From Ignavibacteriota bacterium (GTDB lineage: Bacteria > Bacteroidota > Ignavibacteria > UBA10030), in NCBI GenBank assembly GCA_003170475.1, contig PMZI01000055.1, positions 173,935 through 237,934 of the forward strand: DNA of 64,000 nt, read 5' to 3'. The notes beneath the pieces are model-generated. The model had not been told where the DNA came from and ran no database searches. It was given only the letters and a program-made list of their open reading frames with translations. Positions 1-8,995 of the stretch are shown piece after piece. Every line of letters starts with the position of its first letter. Positions within the stretch are counted from its first letter, which is position 1. The translations under genes and the position numbers were made by a program.

Positions 1-1046
1 CCGTCTAATTGGTTTCGGGTGTAGTTTGCAAGCCCGGGAACGGCGAAGCCCGCCACAACTCCTCCCTTTTTGATCGTCTCGCCGAATACCCTGAAACCGC
101 TGTTAGCGAGTGCACTGGAACAGTCGGCGATTTCCAGGCCGAATCGCGTATCGGGTTTGTCGCTGCCGTACCGCTCCATGGCATCCTTGTAGGTGAGGCG
201 GGCAAACGTAGAAGGAAGTTCAACATTGAGAACTTCCTTCCAGAGTTGACCAATAAGGCCTTCCACCGTCTTCAGAACATCGTTCTCATCCGCAAAAGAT
301 ATCTCAACGTCTATCTGCGTAAACTCAGGCTGGCGATCTGCGCGAAGGTCCTCATCGCGGAAGCACTTCACGATCTGGAAATACCGGTCGAACCCTGCCA
401 CCATGAGAATCTGTTTGTACGTCTGCGGTGATTGCGGCAGAGCGTAGAATTCCCCGCGGTGAATTCTGCTCGGAACAAGATAGTCACGAGCTCCCTCCGG
501 AGTACTCTTCATGAGAATGGGAGTCTCGATCTCGATGAATCCAAGGCTATCGTAGTACTTGCGAACAAGCTGATATACTCGATGGCGGATCAAGAGGCTC
601 TTCTGCATCGAAGGACGTCGCAAGTCAAGGTAGCGGTATTTCAAACGAACGTCTTCGTTGACACCAATATCATCCTCAATGGGAAATGGAGGCGTTTCGG
701 CTTTGTTGAGAATCGTCAGTTCCGTTCCATCCACGTCAATCTCGCCGGTGGTCAATTCTGGATTTGCCGTACCTTCTGGGCGATCTTCAACGGTGCCCGT
801 TACTGAGATAACATATTCGGAGCGAAGGCTCTGAGCGGTCTCATAGGCCAACTGGTTGTGCTGCGGAGCAAAAACAACCTGTGTTTTGCCATACCGGTCC
901 CGGAGATCGATGAAGACGACGCCTCCGAGGTCACGGCGCACATCTACCCACCCAGTCAAGGTGACTAGGGTTCCAAGATGGGTCTTACGAAGTTCTCCGC
1001 ATGTATGCGTTCTTTTTTTGAAAGTGCTCACTGTTCTATCCTTCAT
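1..1046 (-). CDS. aspS: Aspartyl-tRNA synthetase, C-terminus cut by window edge
   Basis: Class II aminoacyl-tRNA synthetase that charges tRNA-Asp. About 348 residues are present; the C-terminal part lies beyond the left edge (bacterial AspRS is about 590 residues). Visible parts are the N-terminal OB-fold anticodon-binding domain (residues about 15-115, with GWVDVRRDLGGVVFIDLRD), class II motif 1 near residues 172-192 (IETPILMKSTPEGARDYLVP) and motif 2 near 229-244 (FRDEDLRADRQPEFTQ). The ATG at 1046 is used; a GTG seven residues-worth of sequence downstream (start MSTFKK) has an AAGGAT stretch in front and is a reasonable alternative. It lies downstream of trxA beyond a terminator, so it is probably transcribed separately. 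Confidence 0.96.
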   Translation of the reverse strand, partial: MKDRTVSTFKKRTHTCGELRKTHLGTLVTLTGWVDVRRDLGGVVFIDLRDRYGKTQVVFAPQHNQLAYETAQSLRSEYVISVTGTVEDRPEGTANPELTTGEIDVDGTELTILNKAETPPFPIEDDIGVNEDVRLKYRYLDLRRPSMQKSLLIRHRVYQLVRKYYDSLGFIEIETPILMKSTPEGARDYLVPSRIHRGEFYALPQSPQTYKQILMVAGFDRYFQIVKCFRDEDLRADRQPEFTQIDVEISFADENDVLKTVEGLIGQLWKEVLNVELPSTFARLTYKDAMERYGSDKPDTRFGLEIADCSSALANSGFRVFGETIKKGGVVAGFAVPGLANYTRNQLD

Positions 1047-1059
1047 CCCGTTCCAGCCA

Positions 1060-1110
1060 TGAAAAAACAAAAATGCGAGAAGTCGCGATTTCGCACCCTC
1101 CTCGCATTTC
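1060..1110 (-). terminator. Rho-independent terminator after trxA
   Basis: On the minus strand a 9-bp stem (AAATGCGAG with CTCGCATTT, arms at 1101-1109 and 1071-1079) is followed by a T-rich run (TTTTGTTTTTT). It starts just after the trxA stop codon and lies before aspS. Confidence 0.75.
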
Positions 1111-1122
1111 GAGTAATGTTCG

Positions 1123-1446
1123 TCAGTTGAGATGCTTCGAAATCTTGTCTGCTAGGGCATGTTTGGGAACCGCTCCGACAATCTGATCAACCACTTTGCC
1201 GTTCTTAAAGATCAGAAGCGTTGGAATACTTCTGATGCCGAATTGCATCGACGTCTGTTGATTCGAATCAACATCGACCTTGCCTACCTTGAGCTTTCCA
1301 GCGAACTCGGTGGCAAGTTGCTCCACGACCGGCGCAATCATTTTGCAGGGTCCACACCACTCCGCCCAAAAATCGACGAGCACGGGGGTAGTGGATTCAA
1401 GGACTTCACTTTTGAAATTTGCATCTGTGACTTCAATTGGCTTCAT
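1123..1446 (-). CDS. trxA: Thioredoxin
   Basis: Small cytoplasmic dithiol-disulfide oxidoreductase that reduces protein disulfides. The 107-residue length is normal for thioredoxin. The active site WCGPC is at residues 30-34, with the buried Asp at 25 and the cis-proline at 75 (SIPT). It starts 18 nt after the dnaE stop and is probably cotranscribed with dnaE; the transcript appears to end at the terminator directly downstream. No unusual features. Confidence 0.97.
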   Translation of the reverse strand: MKPIEVTDANFKSEVLESTTPVLVDFWAEWCGPCKMIAPVVEQLATEFAGKLKVGKVDVDSNQQTSMQFGIRSIPTLLIFKNGKVVDQIVGAVPKHALADKISKHLN

Positions 1447-1464
1447 GAGATTCCTTCCTTTTGA

Positions 1465-4400
1465 TTATCCCTGCAACCGGACGGACGATGGTCCGAGGAG
1501 TTGCTTCACCATGCCGAAGAACTGAGCCGTCGGCTCAACACTGACATTTCTTGCTAAATATATGGAATTCTTCGTTAATCCGCCACCTTTGACGTTGAGA
1601 TAGCAGGGACATTTCCCGCGATGTTTCTCCATAATCACCCGAAGGCGCTGAACGGTATCTTCACTCACCACATCCAGATCCACAGAAAGAGCTATGCTCT
1701 TCGTAAATCGTTCACGGACGTTCTCCATCAGAATAACATCGTTGACGAGGATTTTCAGGAGGTCACCCGTCGTCTCCCCTTTTCCTATTACCATCACCAT
1801 CGAATCGGGGACAAGGATTTTTGTGTGTTTCTGATACGCATCCGAGAACACGATGCAGTCTGCCTTCCCCGTGAAGTCTTCGAGCGTGACAAACGCCATG
1901 GTGTTGCCCTTTTTGTCGATCTTGCGTTTGACGCCTGCAACGATTCCGCATGCACGCACCATCGGACTCGTTCTGGATCCATTCGCATGGCCGAGCTGAA
2001 CATTCGCGAATGCCTCAATCTCTTCACGATATTTATCCAGCGGATGCCCTGACAGATAGAAGCCCAGAACAGCTTTTTCTCTCGCGAGGACCTCCGTCTC
2101 TTTCCACGGTTCGCCGGGAAGCAGAGAAGGTCGCATGTCGACCTTCGCAATACTCGAATCGAAGAGGCTGGATTGACCCTTTCCCGAGTGTTCCTGAGTG
2201 TTCTGTCCGTACGAAGCCGCTCGTTCAACGGACTCAAAGAGCTGAGCACGATTGTCATGGAGTGAATCGAATGCGCCCGCCTGAATGAGACTCTCGATTG
2301 TCTTCTTGTTCACAAGATGAAGATCGGCGCGAGCGCAGAAGTCAAAGATGTCCGTGAAGCGCCCCTTCTCCGTCCGCACGCGGACAATCGACTCCACCGC
2401 ACTGATTCCAACATTTTTAATGGCGCTCAGGCCGAACCGAATTCCGTTCGATTTCACAACGAACGTAACTTCGCCTTCGTTCACATCGGGTGGCATCACC
2501 GAAATTCCCAGTTTCCGACAGTCGTCCGTCAGTACAACGATCTTGTCGGTGTCCGCCATTTCGCTTGACATCGTCGCAGCCATGTACTCGGCGGGATAGT
2601 GTGCCTTGAGATAGGCCGTCTGGTAGGCGAGAACGGAATATGCGACGCTGTGCGACTTGTTGAATCCATAGGATGCGAACTTCTCTATCAAATCGAAAAT
2701 ATCGCCGGCGATCTTGCGCTCGATACCATTCCTGATGGCGCCCTCAACAAACTCCTTCTTCTGTTTCGCCATCAACTCTTTGTCTTTCTTCCCCATCGCA
2801 CGACGCAGCAAGTCAGCTTGGGCGAGACTGAGTCCGCCAATCTCGCTCGCGATCTTCATCACCTGTTCCTGGTACACGATAACGCCGTACGTCTCCTTCA
2901 AAACTTTTTCGAGTTTCGGGTGGATGTACTCGATCTTCTTCTTCCCATGTTTCCTGTCGATGAAGTCGGGTATGTTCTCCATCGGGCCCGGCCGATACAG
3001 AGCATTCATGGCGACAAGATCATGAATCGAAGTCGGCTTGAGCTTTCGGAGGTAGTCCGTCATTCCGGAACTTTCAAACTGAAACACGGCAACGGTATGT
3101 CCGTTACAGAACAAGTCGAGGGTTTTCTGATCATCAACGGGAAGATGATCAAGATCCACGTCAACGCCGTGGTTCTCCTTGATCTGTCGCAGAGCATTAT
3201 CGATGACCGTAAGCGTCCGAAGGCCAAGGAAGTCCATCTTGAGGAGTCCTGCTTCCTCAAGGTCTTTCATGTTGTACTGCGTCATCAGCTCCGTTTGAGG
3301 AGTCTTGTACATCGGGACGTAATCACTGATCTCACCAGGTGCGATGACGATGCCGGCAGCATGTGTTGAGACGTTTCGGTTCATGCCTTCAAGCACCAAC
3401 CCGGTGTCGATCATCAAGCGGATCTTTTCATCCCCCGTCTCCCTGATCGCCTTGAGCTCCGGTACTGTCTCCAATGCTTCCGCGAGAGGGGTCACCTTTC
3501 CCATGACGACGGGAATCTGCTTCGTCAACGGCTCGATCGTGCTGAGAGGAATGCCCAAAACTCTTCCGACGTCTTTGAGCACGGCGCGGGTGGAGAGTGT
3601 TCCAAACGTAATGATCTGAGAAACAGAATTCTCTCCGTACTTCTGCTTGACATAGTTAATCACCTGATCGCGCTTGTCATCTGCAAAATCGACGTCGATA
3701 TCGGGCATGCTGACACGGTCTGGATTGAGAAAACGTTCAAACAGGAGATCGTAGTGAATAGGATCGACGTCCGTTATACCCAAAGCATACGAAACGATAC
3801 TTCCTGCTGCGCTTCCACGACCAGGACCTACCCGAATTCCCATCGAACGCGCTGCATTGATGAAGTCCTGGACAATGAGGAAGTATCCCTCATATCCCAT
3901 TTTTTTAATAACCTGCAATTCATGTTCAAGTCGTGAAAGAATTTCCGGCGTAACGTTGGGATACCGTCGCGCGATTCCCAGCCTTGAAAGTTTGTCGAGA
4001 TACTCTGGCAGTGATGTAACTCCTGCGTCCGCGGGGATGGGAAATTGCGGCATGTGGTTCTTTTTCAAATCCAGTGTCAGATTGCACTTCTCGGCGATCT
4101 CAAGGGTCGAGGCGATCGCTTCCGGGAAGTCCTTGAAGGCCCTGATCATCTCAGGAGCGGACTTGAAAAAGAGCTGATCGGTTCGGTATTTCAGCACCTT
4201 ATAGTCCGGACTGAATGTGCTCGTTGCATCCGGGATGTATTTCATGATATTGTGCGGCATGGAGTGCTTCGCGCTGATGTAGTGGCAATCGTTGGTCGCC
4301 ACGAGTTTCACACCCAACTCTTTTGCAAGCCGCGGAGCATTTGAGAGAATTGGTTCTTCAACATCCAGGCCGTGATTCTGAATTTCGATATAAAAATCTT

Positions 4401-4929
4401 CACCGAACAATTCCTTGTACTTTCCGGCGAGCTTCCTGGCTTCGTCGTACTTCCCGTCGATCAGGTGAGCGCCGACGATGCCTCCGGGGCAGGCAGAGGT
4501 AACGATCAGACCTTCTTTGTATCGCTCCAGCAGTTCGAAGTCGATGCGCGGTCTATAGTAATACCCTTCCGTGTGTCCCAGCGTAACGAGTTTGATCAGG
4601 TTTCGGTAGCCTATCTCATTCTTCGCAAGCAGGAGAAGATGATGGTAGTTACCACCTTTTTGAATGTTGCTTGATCGATCCGCCGCCGAGTACTTGTCAA
4701 ACCTGGTACCGGTTCGGACGATGTATGCCTCGCATCCGACTATCGGCTTGATTCCAGCCTTCTTCGCCTTCTTGTAGAACTCCATCGAGCCGTACATCAC
4801 TCCATGGTCTGTGAGCGCCACGGACGGCATCTTGTTCTGGACGGCAGCGTTCACGAGCGCCTCAACGGTAGAAGCACCGTCGAGGAGACTGTAGTGGGAG
4901 TGATTGTGAAGGTGAATGAACTCAGACAT
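1465..4929 (-). CDS. dnaE: DNA polymerase III alpha subunit
   Basis: Replicative C-family DNA polymerase. The N-terminal PHP domain begins HLHNHSHYSLLDGAS; the polymerase core shows GPGRGSAAGS (about residue 368) and the catalytic PDIDVDFADDKR block (about residue 405); a helix-hairpin-helix and an OB-fold region follow, giving about 1154 residues, typical of DnaE1. The frame opens at a TTG at 4944, but the ATG at 4929 gives the usual MSEFIHLHNHS start and is preferred; neither has a strong Shine-Dalgarno. A good promoter lies upstream at 4981-5009. trxA follows by 18 nt in the same direction. Confidence 0.97.
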   Translation of the reverse strand: MSEFIHLHNHSHYSLLDGASTVEALVNAAVQNKMPSVALTDHGVMYGSMEFYKKAKKAGIKPIVGCEAYIVRTGTRFDKYSAADRSSNIQKGGNYHHLLLLAKNEIGYRNLIKLVTLGHTEGYYYRPRIDFELLERYKEGLIVTSACPGGIVGAHLIDGKYDEARKLAGKYKELFGEDFYIEIQNHGLDVEEPILSNAPRLAKELGVKLVATNDCHYISAKHSMPHNIMKYIPDATSTFSPDYKVLKYRTDQLFFKSAPEMIRAFKDFPEAIASTLEIAEKCNLTLDLKKNHMPQFPIPADAGVTSLPEYLDKLSRLGIARRYPNVTPEILSRLEHELQVIKKMGYEGYFLIVQDFINAARSMGIRVGPGRGSAAGSIVSYALGITDVDPIHYDLLFERFLNPDRVSMPDIDVDFADDKRDQVINYVKQKYGENSVSQIITFGTLSTRAVLKDVGRVLGIPLSTIEPLTKQIPVVMGKVTPLAEALETVPELKAIRETGDEKIRLMIDTGLVLEGMNRNVSTHAAGIVIAPGEISDYVPMYKTPQTELMTQYNMKDLEEAGLLKMDFLGLRTLTVIDNALRQIKENHGVDVDLDHLPVDDQKTLDLFCNGHTVAVFQFESSGMTDYLRKLKPTSIHDLVAMNALYRPGPMENIPDFIDRKHGKKKIEYIHPKLEKVLKETYGVIVYQEQVMKIASEIGGLSLAQADLLRRAMGKKDKELMAKQKKEFVEGAIRNGIERKIAGDIFDLIEKFASYGFNKSHSVAYSVLAYQTAYLKAHYPAEYMAATMSSEMADTDKIVVLTDDCRKLGISVMPPDVNEGEVTFVVKSNGIRFGLSAIKNVGISAVESIVRVRTEKGRFTDIFDFCARADLHLVNKKTIESLIQAGAFDSLHDNRAQLFESVERAASYGQNTQEHSGKGQSSLFDSSIAKVDMRPSLLPGEPWKETEVLAREKAVLGFYLSGHPLDKYREEIEAFANVQLGHANGSRTSPMVRACGIVAGVKRKIDKKGNTMAFVTLEDFTGKADCIVFSDAYQKHTKILVPDSMVMVIGKGETTGDLLKILVNDVILMENVRERFTKSIALSVDLDVVSEDTVQRLRVIMEKHRGKCPCYLNVKGGGLTKNSIYLARNVSVEPTAQFFGMVKQLLGPSSVRLQG

Positions 4930-4980
4930 GGAAAACCGGAACAAAAAGAAAGGTTAAGAGAGACAACTATCGACTACAAA

Positions 4981-5009
4981 ACAGTACGCAATAGGAAGGT
5001 GGAAATCAA
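4981..5009 (-). promoter_or_regulatory. Sigma70-type promoter for dnaE-trxA
   Basis: Read on the minus strand: -35 TTGATT (5004-5009), 17-nt spacer, -10 TACTGT (4981-4986). It lies between the aldehyde dehydrogenase stop and dnaE, about 50 nt ahead of the dnaE ATG. Confidence 0.55.
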
Positions 5010-5022
5010 CTGTCGGGCTTCC

Positions 5023-6456
5023 CTACATCCCCATGGCCAACATCTTCGGCTCAGTCATCTCTTCAATGGCGTAGCGAATTCCTTCGCGTCCGAATCCTGA
5101 GTCCTTGACTCCGCCGTACGGCATGTTGTCGACTCTGAACGTCGGATTGTCGTTAACGATGACCGCTCCGACCTGGAGATTGTCGTATGCGTAAAGAATA
5201 TTTTTGTACTCGTTCGAAAAGATCCCCGCCTGCAATCCGAAGGGAGAGTCATTGATTCCGGCAACCGCTTCTTCAATCGAAGAGAATTCATGAAGGGTGA
5301 CTACAGGACCAAAAATCTCCGTACAAAACACTCTGGAAGTTCTTGAGACGTTGATCAGCACTGTCGGCTCAATGACGGCTCCAACATGACCACCGCCCGC
5401 AAGAATTGTCGCATTGTGCAAGCGAGCTTCTTCGATGCTTTCCAGTATTCGTGTTGCCGCTTCAGAAGTAATGACGGGTCCAACGATCGTCGCAGGATCG
5501 TGAGGATCTCCGGTTTTCAATTTCTTTGCGCCTTCGACAAACCGTGCAACATATTCGTCAAAGACATCGGCGTGCACGTAAATTCGCTGAACTTTTATGC
5601 AGACCTGACCCGAATAGACGAAAGAGCCCAGAATGTTTTTTCGCACTGCCTCTTCGATGTTCGCCGATCGATCGACGATCACTCCCGCATTTCCGCCAAG
5701 TTCAAGCAGGACCTTCTTCTTTCCCGCCTTAGCTTTCAGTGACCATCCAACGCCGGGGCTGCCCGTGAAACTCAGCATCGCGATTCGGGCATCCTGAACC
5801 AATGATTCTGCGAGACGACTCGAACACGGCAAGACACTGAAAGCCTCAAGGGGATATCCGGAAGCTTCAATGATCTCTGCCAGTTTCAAACTGATGATAG
5901 GAGCAGATGAGGATGGCTTGAGAATGAAGGCGTTGCCGCTCGCGATAGCCGGAGCGACCTTATGAGCGACCAGATTCAGAGGGAAGTTGAATGGAGCAAT
6001 GGCCAGCACAATCCCTATTGGAAAACGCCTCACAATACCGTATTTATTTTGCCCCGCCGTGTTGAGATCCAACGGAACCACTTCCCCGCCAATCCTGCGA
6101 GCCTCTTCGGCGGCGAGTTGGTAGGTGAGAACAGATCGGGTCACCTCAGTCCGAGCGGCAGAAATCGGTTTTCCGATTTCGGATGTCAGGAGTTCGGCAA
6201 ACTCTTCCTTTCTTTCCGCAATCCTTGCTGCGATGAAGGCGAGAATCTCATACCGTTCATGACTCTGCAGTCGTCGCGTCTTTTCGAATCCGGTTGTCGC
6301 TCGTTCCACTGCAACTGTGATGTCTGATTCCGCAGCCTGTGCAACGGACCCTATGAGTGAATTGTCGAACGGATTTCGAATCTCGAGCACGCCAGACGGA
6401 GATAAGCTTCCGCGCCATTCGCCGCCAAGAAAGAAGGGCATTCCGAGATTCGTCAT
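5023..6456 (-). CDS. NAD(P)-dependent aldehyde dehydrogenase
   Basis: Oxidises an aldehyde to a carboxylate with NAD(P)+. 477 residues, full length for the ALDH superfamily. The catalytic general base Glu252 sits in LELGGNAG, the nucleophile Cys286 in SGQVCIKVQRI, and Lys180 in the cofactor-binding FILKPSSSAP. The pattern resembles the lactaldehyde / non-phosphorylating glyceraldehyde-3-phosphate dehydrogenase branch, but the substrate cannot be read from sequence. It starts 6 nt after the proS stop, so it is probably cotranscribed with proS; there is no evident functional link. Confidence 0.9.
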   Translation of the reverse strand: MTNLGMPFFLGGEWRGSLSPSGVLEIRNPFDNSLIGSVAQAAESDITVAVERATTGFEKTRRLQSHERYEILAFIAARIAERKEEFAELLTSEIGKPISAARTEVTRSVLTYQLAAEEARRIGGEVVPLDLNTAGQNKYGIVRRFPIGIVLAIAPFNFPLNLVAHKVAPAIASGNAFILKPSSSAPIISLKLAEIIEASGYPLEAFSVLPCSSRLAESLVQDARIAMLSFTGSPGVGWSLKAKAGKKKVLLELGGNAGVIVDRSANIEEAVRKNILGSFVYSGQVCIKVQRIYVHADVFDEYVARFVEGAKKLKTGDPHDPATIVGPVITSEAATRILESIEEARLHNATILAGGGHVGAVIEPTVLINVSRTSRVFCTEIFGPVVTLHEFSSIEEAVAGINDSPFGLQAGIFSNEYKNILYAYDNLQVGAVIVNDNPTFRVDNMPYGGVKDSGFGREGIRYAIEEMTEPKMLAMGM

Positions 6457-6462
6457 GATGGA

Positions 6463-8157
6463 TCAATCCGTCAGCAGTTTCTTCACGGTTGAAATCAGAT
6501 CGTCAATGGGAACCATCGTTCTGACCCCTGTTCTCCTCACTTTGATCTCCACTTGATTGTTCTTTAGTCCTTTCTCGCCAACGATTACATGAACCGGCAT
6601 CCCGAGTAAATCAGCATCTTTGAACTTAAATCCGGGCGAGACATTCCCCCGGTCGTCGAACAGAACTTCCAGGCCGGCCTCGGTGAGCAACTGGTAGAGT
6701 TTGTCAGATGTCTGCACGATCTCCTTGTTGTTCATGTTGATGGCTGTCAGATGAACGAGGTATGGTGCAAGGGCTTTATTCCAGACGATGCCATCCTTGT
6801 CGTTATTCTGCTCGATAGCACAAGCAATGATGCGCTCGATTCCGATTCCGTAGCTTCCCATCACGACGGGTTTCGCCTGCCCGTTTTCATCGAGGTATGT
6901 GACGTTCAATGCGTCGGAGTATTTCGTTCCCAGTTTGAAGATGTGTCCGAGCTCGATTGCGTTCGTAATCTTGAGCGGCGATCCGCACGATGAGCAAGCT
7001 TCGGCTGATTCCACAGTTCGGAGATCAAAATATCCGTCAACCTTCACATCGCGTTGCATGTCGATGTTGCTGATATGGTAATCGTTGCGATTGGCACCGC
7101 TAATGAGGTTGTTCGCTCCCTCCAGACGTTTATCTGCAATGATTCGGAATCCCTTCAGACCGATTGGCCCGATGGAGCCAGCATCTGCCCCCGTCATTCT
7201 GCTCAACTCTTCCGCGGGCATTGCACGGAACTCGCCACCCGCGAGAGCCGTGCCTAACTTCGCTTCATTCAGCTGATCGTTGCCGCACATAAGAATGAGA
7301 ATCGGTTTGCTGTTGTGCTCATAGACGAGGGACTTCGCTAGCCACTTGCGGTCCATCTTGAGAAATTCAGCAAGCTCATCGATGGTATGCACGTTCGGAG
7401 TGTGAATCTCAGCCAGTGACTTGACATCAGGGACACGAGCGACGTTGCCTACAGTCGATTTCGCCACTTCGAGATTAGCTGCATATCCGCACTTTTCGCA
7501 GAGAACGACAGTGTCCTCTCCGGACGCCGACTCAACCATGAACTCTTGCGATCCCGTCCCTCCCATCGCGCCGCTGTATGCTCCCACGATGAAGAATTTC
7601 AGTCCACAACGGGCAAAGATTTTTCGATACGCCTCAGCATGTTTGTCATAACCCTTGTCGAGGTTTTCAAAGGAAGTATCAAGAGTGTAGGAATCCTTCA
7701 TGATAAACTGACGTCCGCGCAAGACACCCGATCTTGGCCTTGGCTCGTTTCGGAACTTGGTCTGGATTTGATACCAGATTTGCGGCAAGTCTTTGTATGA
7801 CTGGATGTGCATTCCCGCAATCTGGGCGATCACTTCCTCGTGCGTTGGGGCGAGAACGAGATCGCGCTCCCTGATGCTGAGAATGAAGTTCGGGATGTTC
7901 CTTCGACCCGATTGCACCCACAAGGACTCAGGATTCAACGCCGGCAGCAGGAATTCCTGTCCGCCGATGGCGTTCATCTCTTCGCGCACTATCTGGATCG
8001 CCTTCAACATCGATCTGAACCCGAGAGGCAGAAAGGAATAGACCCCCGCAGTCAGCTGTCGCATGAGGCCTGCCCGGATCATAAGCTGATGGCTTGGTAT
8101 GGTGGCTTCGGCGGGCGTTTCCTTCTGTGTCGGAATGAAAGCGTTTGATAAGCGCAT
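6463..8157 (-). CDS. proS: Prolyl-tRNA synthetase, bacterial type
   Basis: Charges tRNA-Pro. 564 residues, the length of the bacterial ProRS form. The class II core starts MRLSNAFIPTQKETP and carries motif 1 around SFLPLGFRSMLK and motif 2 around KFRNEPRPRSGVLRGRQFIMK; the long segment between motifs 2 and 3 corresponds to the INS cis-editing domain (mis-acylated alanine), and motif 3 plus the anticodon-binding domain form the C-terminal third (GSYGIGIERIIACAIEQ). The ATG at 8157 has no obvious Shine-Dalgarno; its leader contains a short tandem repeat (8171-8207). Confidence 0.97.
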   Translation of the reverse strand: MRLSNAFIPTQKETPAEATIPSHQLMIRAGLMRQLTAGVYSFLPLGFRSMLKAIQIVREEMNAIGGQEFLLPALNPESLWVQSGRRNIPNFILSIRERDLVLAPTHEEVIAQIAGMHIQSYKDLPQIWYQIQTKFRNEPRPRSGVLRGRQFIMKDSYTLDTSFENLDKGYDKHAEAYRKIFARCGLKFFIVGAYSGAMGGTGSQEFMVESASGEDTVVLCEKCGYAANLEVAKSTVGNVARVPDVKSLAEIHTPNVHTIDELAEFLKMDRKWLAKSLVYEHNSKPILILMCGNDQLNEAKLGTALAGGEFRAMPAEELSRMTGADAGSIGPIGLKGFRIIADKRLEGANNLISGANRNDYHISNIDMQRDVKVDGYFDLRTVESAEACSSCGSPLKITNAIELGHIFKLGTKYSDALNVTYLDENGQAKPVVMGSYGIGIERIIACAIEQNNDKDGIVWNKALAPYLVHLTAINMNNKEIVQTSDKLYQLLTEAGLEVLFDDRGNVSPGFKFKDADLLGMPVHVIVGEKGLKNNQVEIKVRRTGVRTMVPIDDLISTVKKLLTD

Positions 8158-8170
8158 TGGAAAGTCGGGT

Positions 8171-8207
8171 TTGGTGAATTGGTGATTGGTGAATTGGTGA
8201 TTGGTGA
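8171..8207. repeat. Short direct repeat in the proS leader
   Basis: About two and a half head-to-tail copies of the 15-bp unit TTGGTGAATTGGTGA lie 14 nt upstream of the proS start. Low-complexity slippage-type sequence; no function can be assigned. Confidence 0.8.
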
Positions 8208-8302
8208 CGCGGAATTTGGCAAGAAATTCGACACCGAAGAAGGACGGTGAGCGTTCACCTGCGTGAAGGCCGCATCAAATCAAAAATCGGAAATGCTTTC
8301 GG

Positions 8303-8377
8303 TGCCCCCGAGACGATTCGAACGTCCGACCTCCGGTTTAGGAAACCGCTGCTCTATCCATGCTGAGCTACGGGGGC
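8303..8377 (-). tRNA. tRNA-Arg (anticodon CCT)
   Basis: Full cloverleaf: acceptor GCCCCCG/CGGGGGC, D-stem GCTC/GAGC with a GCATGGATA loop region, anticodon loop TTCCTAA giving CCT (reads AGG), T-arm with TTCGAAT, discriminator A. The 3' CCA is not fully encoded (ACC then G). The pair closing the anticodon stem (27-43) is G-G. The 5' half of this gene is the seed of the tandem repeats next to it, which lie on its transcriptional upstream side. Confidence 0.93.
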
Positions 8378-8489
8378 GAATAAGATCTGGGTTGCTCTCC
8401 CTTGTTCGTTTAGTCCCGTCCTCGGCGGGATTCTCAAAGTGGCAGTGACCGTGTCATCACTTCGCTCGACAAGTGCCGCCACTTTGGAT

Positions 8490-8573
8490 GAAACCGCTGC
8501 TCCCCGCCCGAACGACCGATACAAGCTCATGATCCGTTCGGTCGGGCGGGTATCCATGCTGAGCTACGGGGGC
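8490..8573 (-). pseudogene. tRNA-Arg 5' half interrupted by a 48-nt palindrome, copy 1
   Basis: Matches the intact tRNA-Arg exactly from the first acceptor base to GCATGGATA in the D-loop, then has 48 extra nt beginning CCCGCCCGA and ending TCGGGCGGG, then resumes with GAGCAGCGGTTTC and stops before the anticodon. The 3' half is absent, so it cannot be a working tRNA. Confidence 0.88.
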
Positions 8574-8685
8574 GAATAAGATCTGGGTTGCTCTCCCTTG
8601 TTCGTTTAGTCCCGTCCTCGGCGGGATTCTCAATGTGGCAGTGACCGTGTCATCACTTCGCTCGACAAGCGCCGCCACTTTGGAT

Positions 8686-8769
8686 GAAACCGCTGCTCCC
8701 CGCCCGAACGACCGATACAAGCTCATGATCCGTTCGGTCGGGCGGGTATCCATGCTGAGCTACGGGGGC
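8686..8769 (-). pseudogene. tRNA-Arg 5' half interrupted by a 48-nt palindrome, copy 2
   Basis: Same structure as the copy at 8490-8573, exactly 196 bp further on, with the same insertion point at the D-loop/D-stem border and the same loss of the anticodon and 3' half. Confidence 0.88.
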
Positions 8770-8881
8770 GAATAAGATCTGGGTTGCTCTCCCTTGTTCG
8801 TTTAGTCCCGCCTTCGGCGGGATTCTCAAAGTGGCAGTGACCGTGTCATCACTTCGTACGACGAGTGCCGCCACTTTGGAA

Positions 8882-8965
8882 GAAACCGCTGCTCCCCGCC
8901 CGAACGACCGATGCAAGCTCCTCTTCCGTTCGGTCGGGCGGGTATCCATGCTGAGCTACGGGGGC
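8882..8965 (-). pseudogene. tRNA-Arg 5' half interrupted by a palindrome, copy 3
   Basis: Same structure as the two copies nearer the tRNA. The palindrome arms are kept, while the hairpin loop has changed (GAGGAGCTTGCAT in place of ATGAGCTTGTAT on the minus strand). Confidence 0.86.
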
Positions 8966-8995
8966 GAATTTGGTTCTCAAATGTAAATCCGACAG

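Larger units (their letters stand above)
8355..8971. repeat. 196-bp tandem repeat array containing tRNA-Arg 5' halves
   Basis: Three full units with an exact 196-bp period (8355-8550, 8551-8746, 8747-8942) and a partial fourth (8943-8971). Each unit holds, in plus-strand order: the tRNA 5' end, a constant GAATAAGATCTGGG stretch, a TCCCG..CGGCGGGA hairpin, an AAAGTGGC..GCCACTTT inverted repeat, and then a tRNA 5' half split by a palindrome. The two units nearest the intact tRNA differ at few positions; the third is more diverged. Confidence 0.9.

Noticed and set aside
9..806. Two plus-strand frames at the left edge
   Set aside because: They are antisense to aspS, which reads through the window edge with clear class II synthetase motifs.
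2599..3369. 256-residue plus-strand frame
   Set aside because: It is antisense to the polymerase core of dnaE and has no recognisable domains.
8354..8949. Three overlapping minus-strand reading frames starting MDTRPTERIMSL, spaced 196 bp
   Set aside because: They are translations of the tRNA-derived tandem repeat, including tRNA and hairpin sequence, and have no ribosome-binding site.
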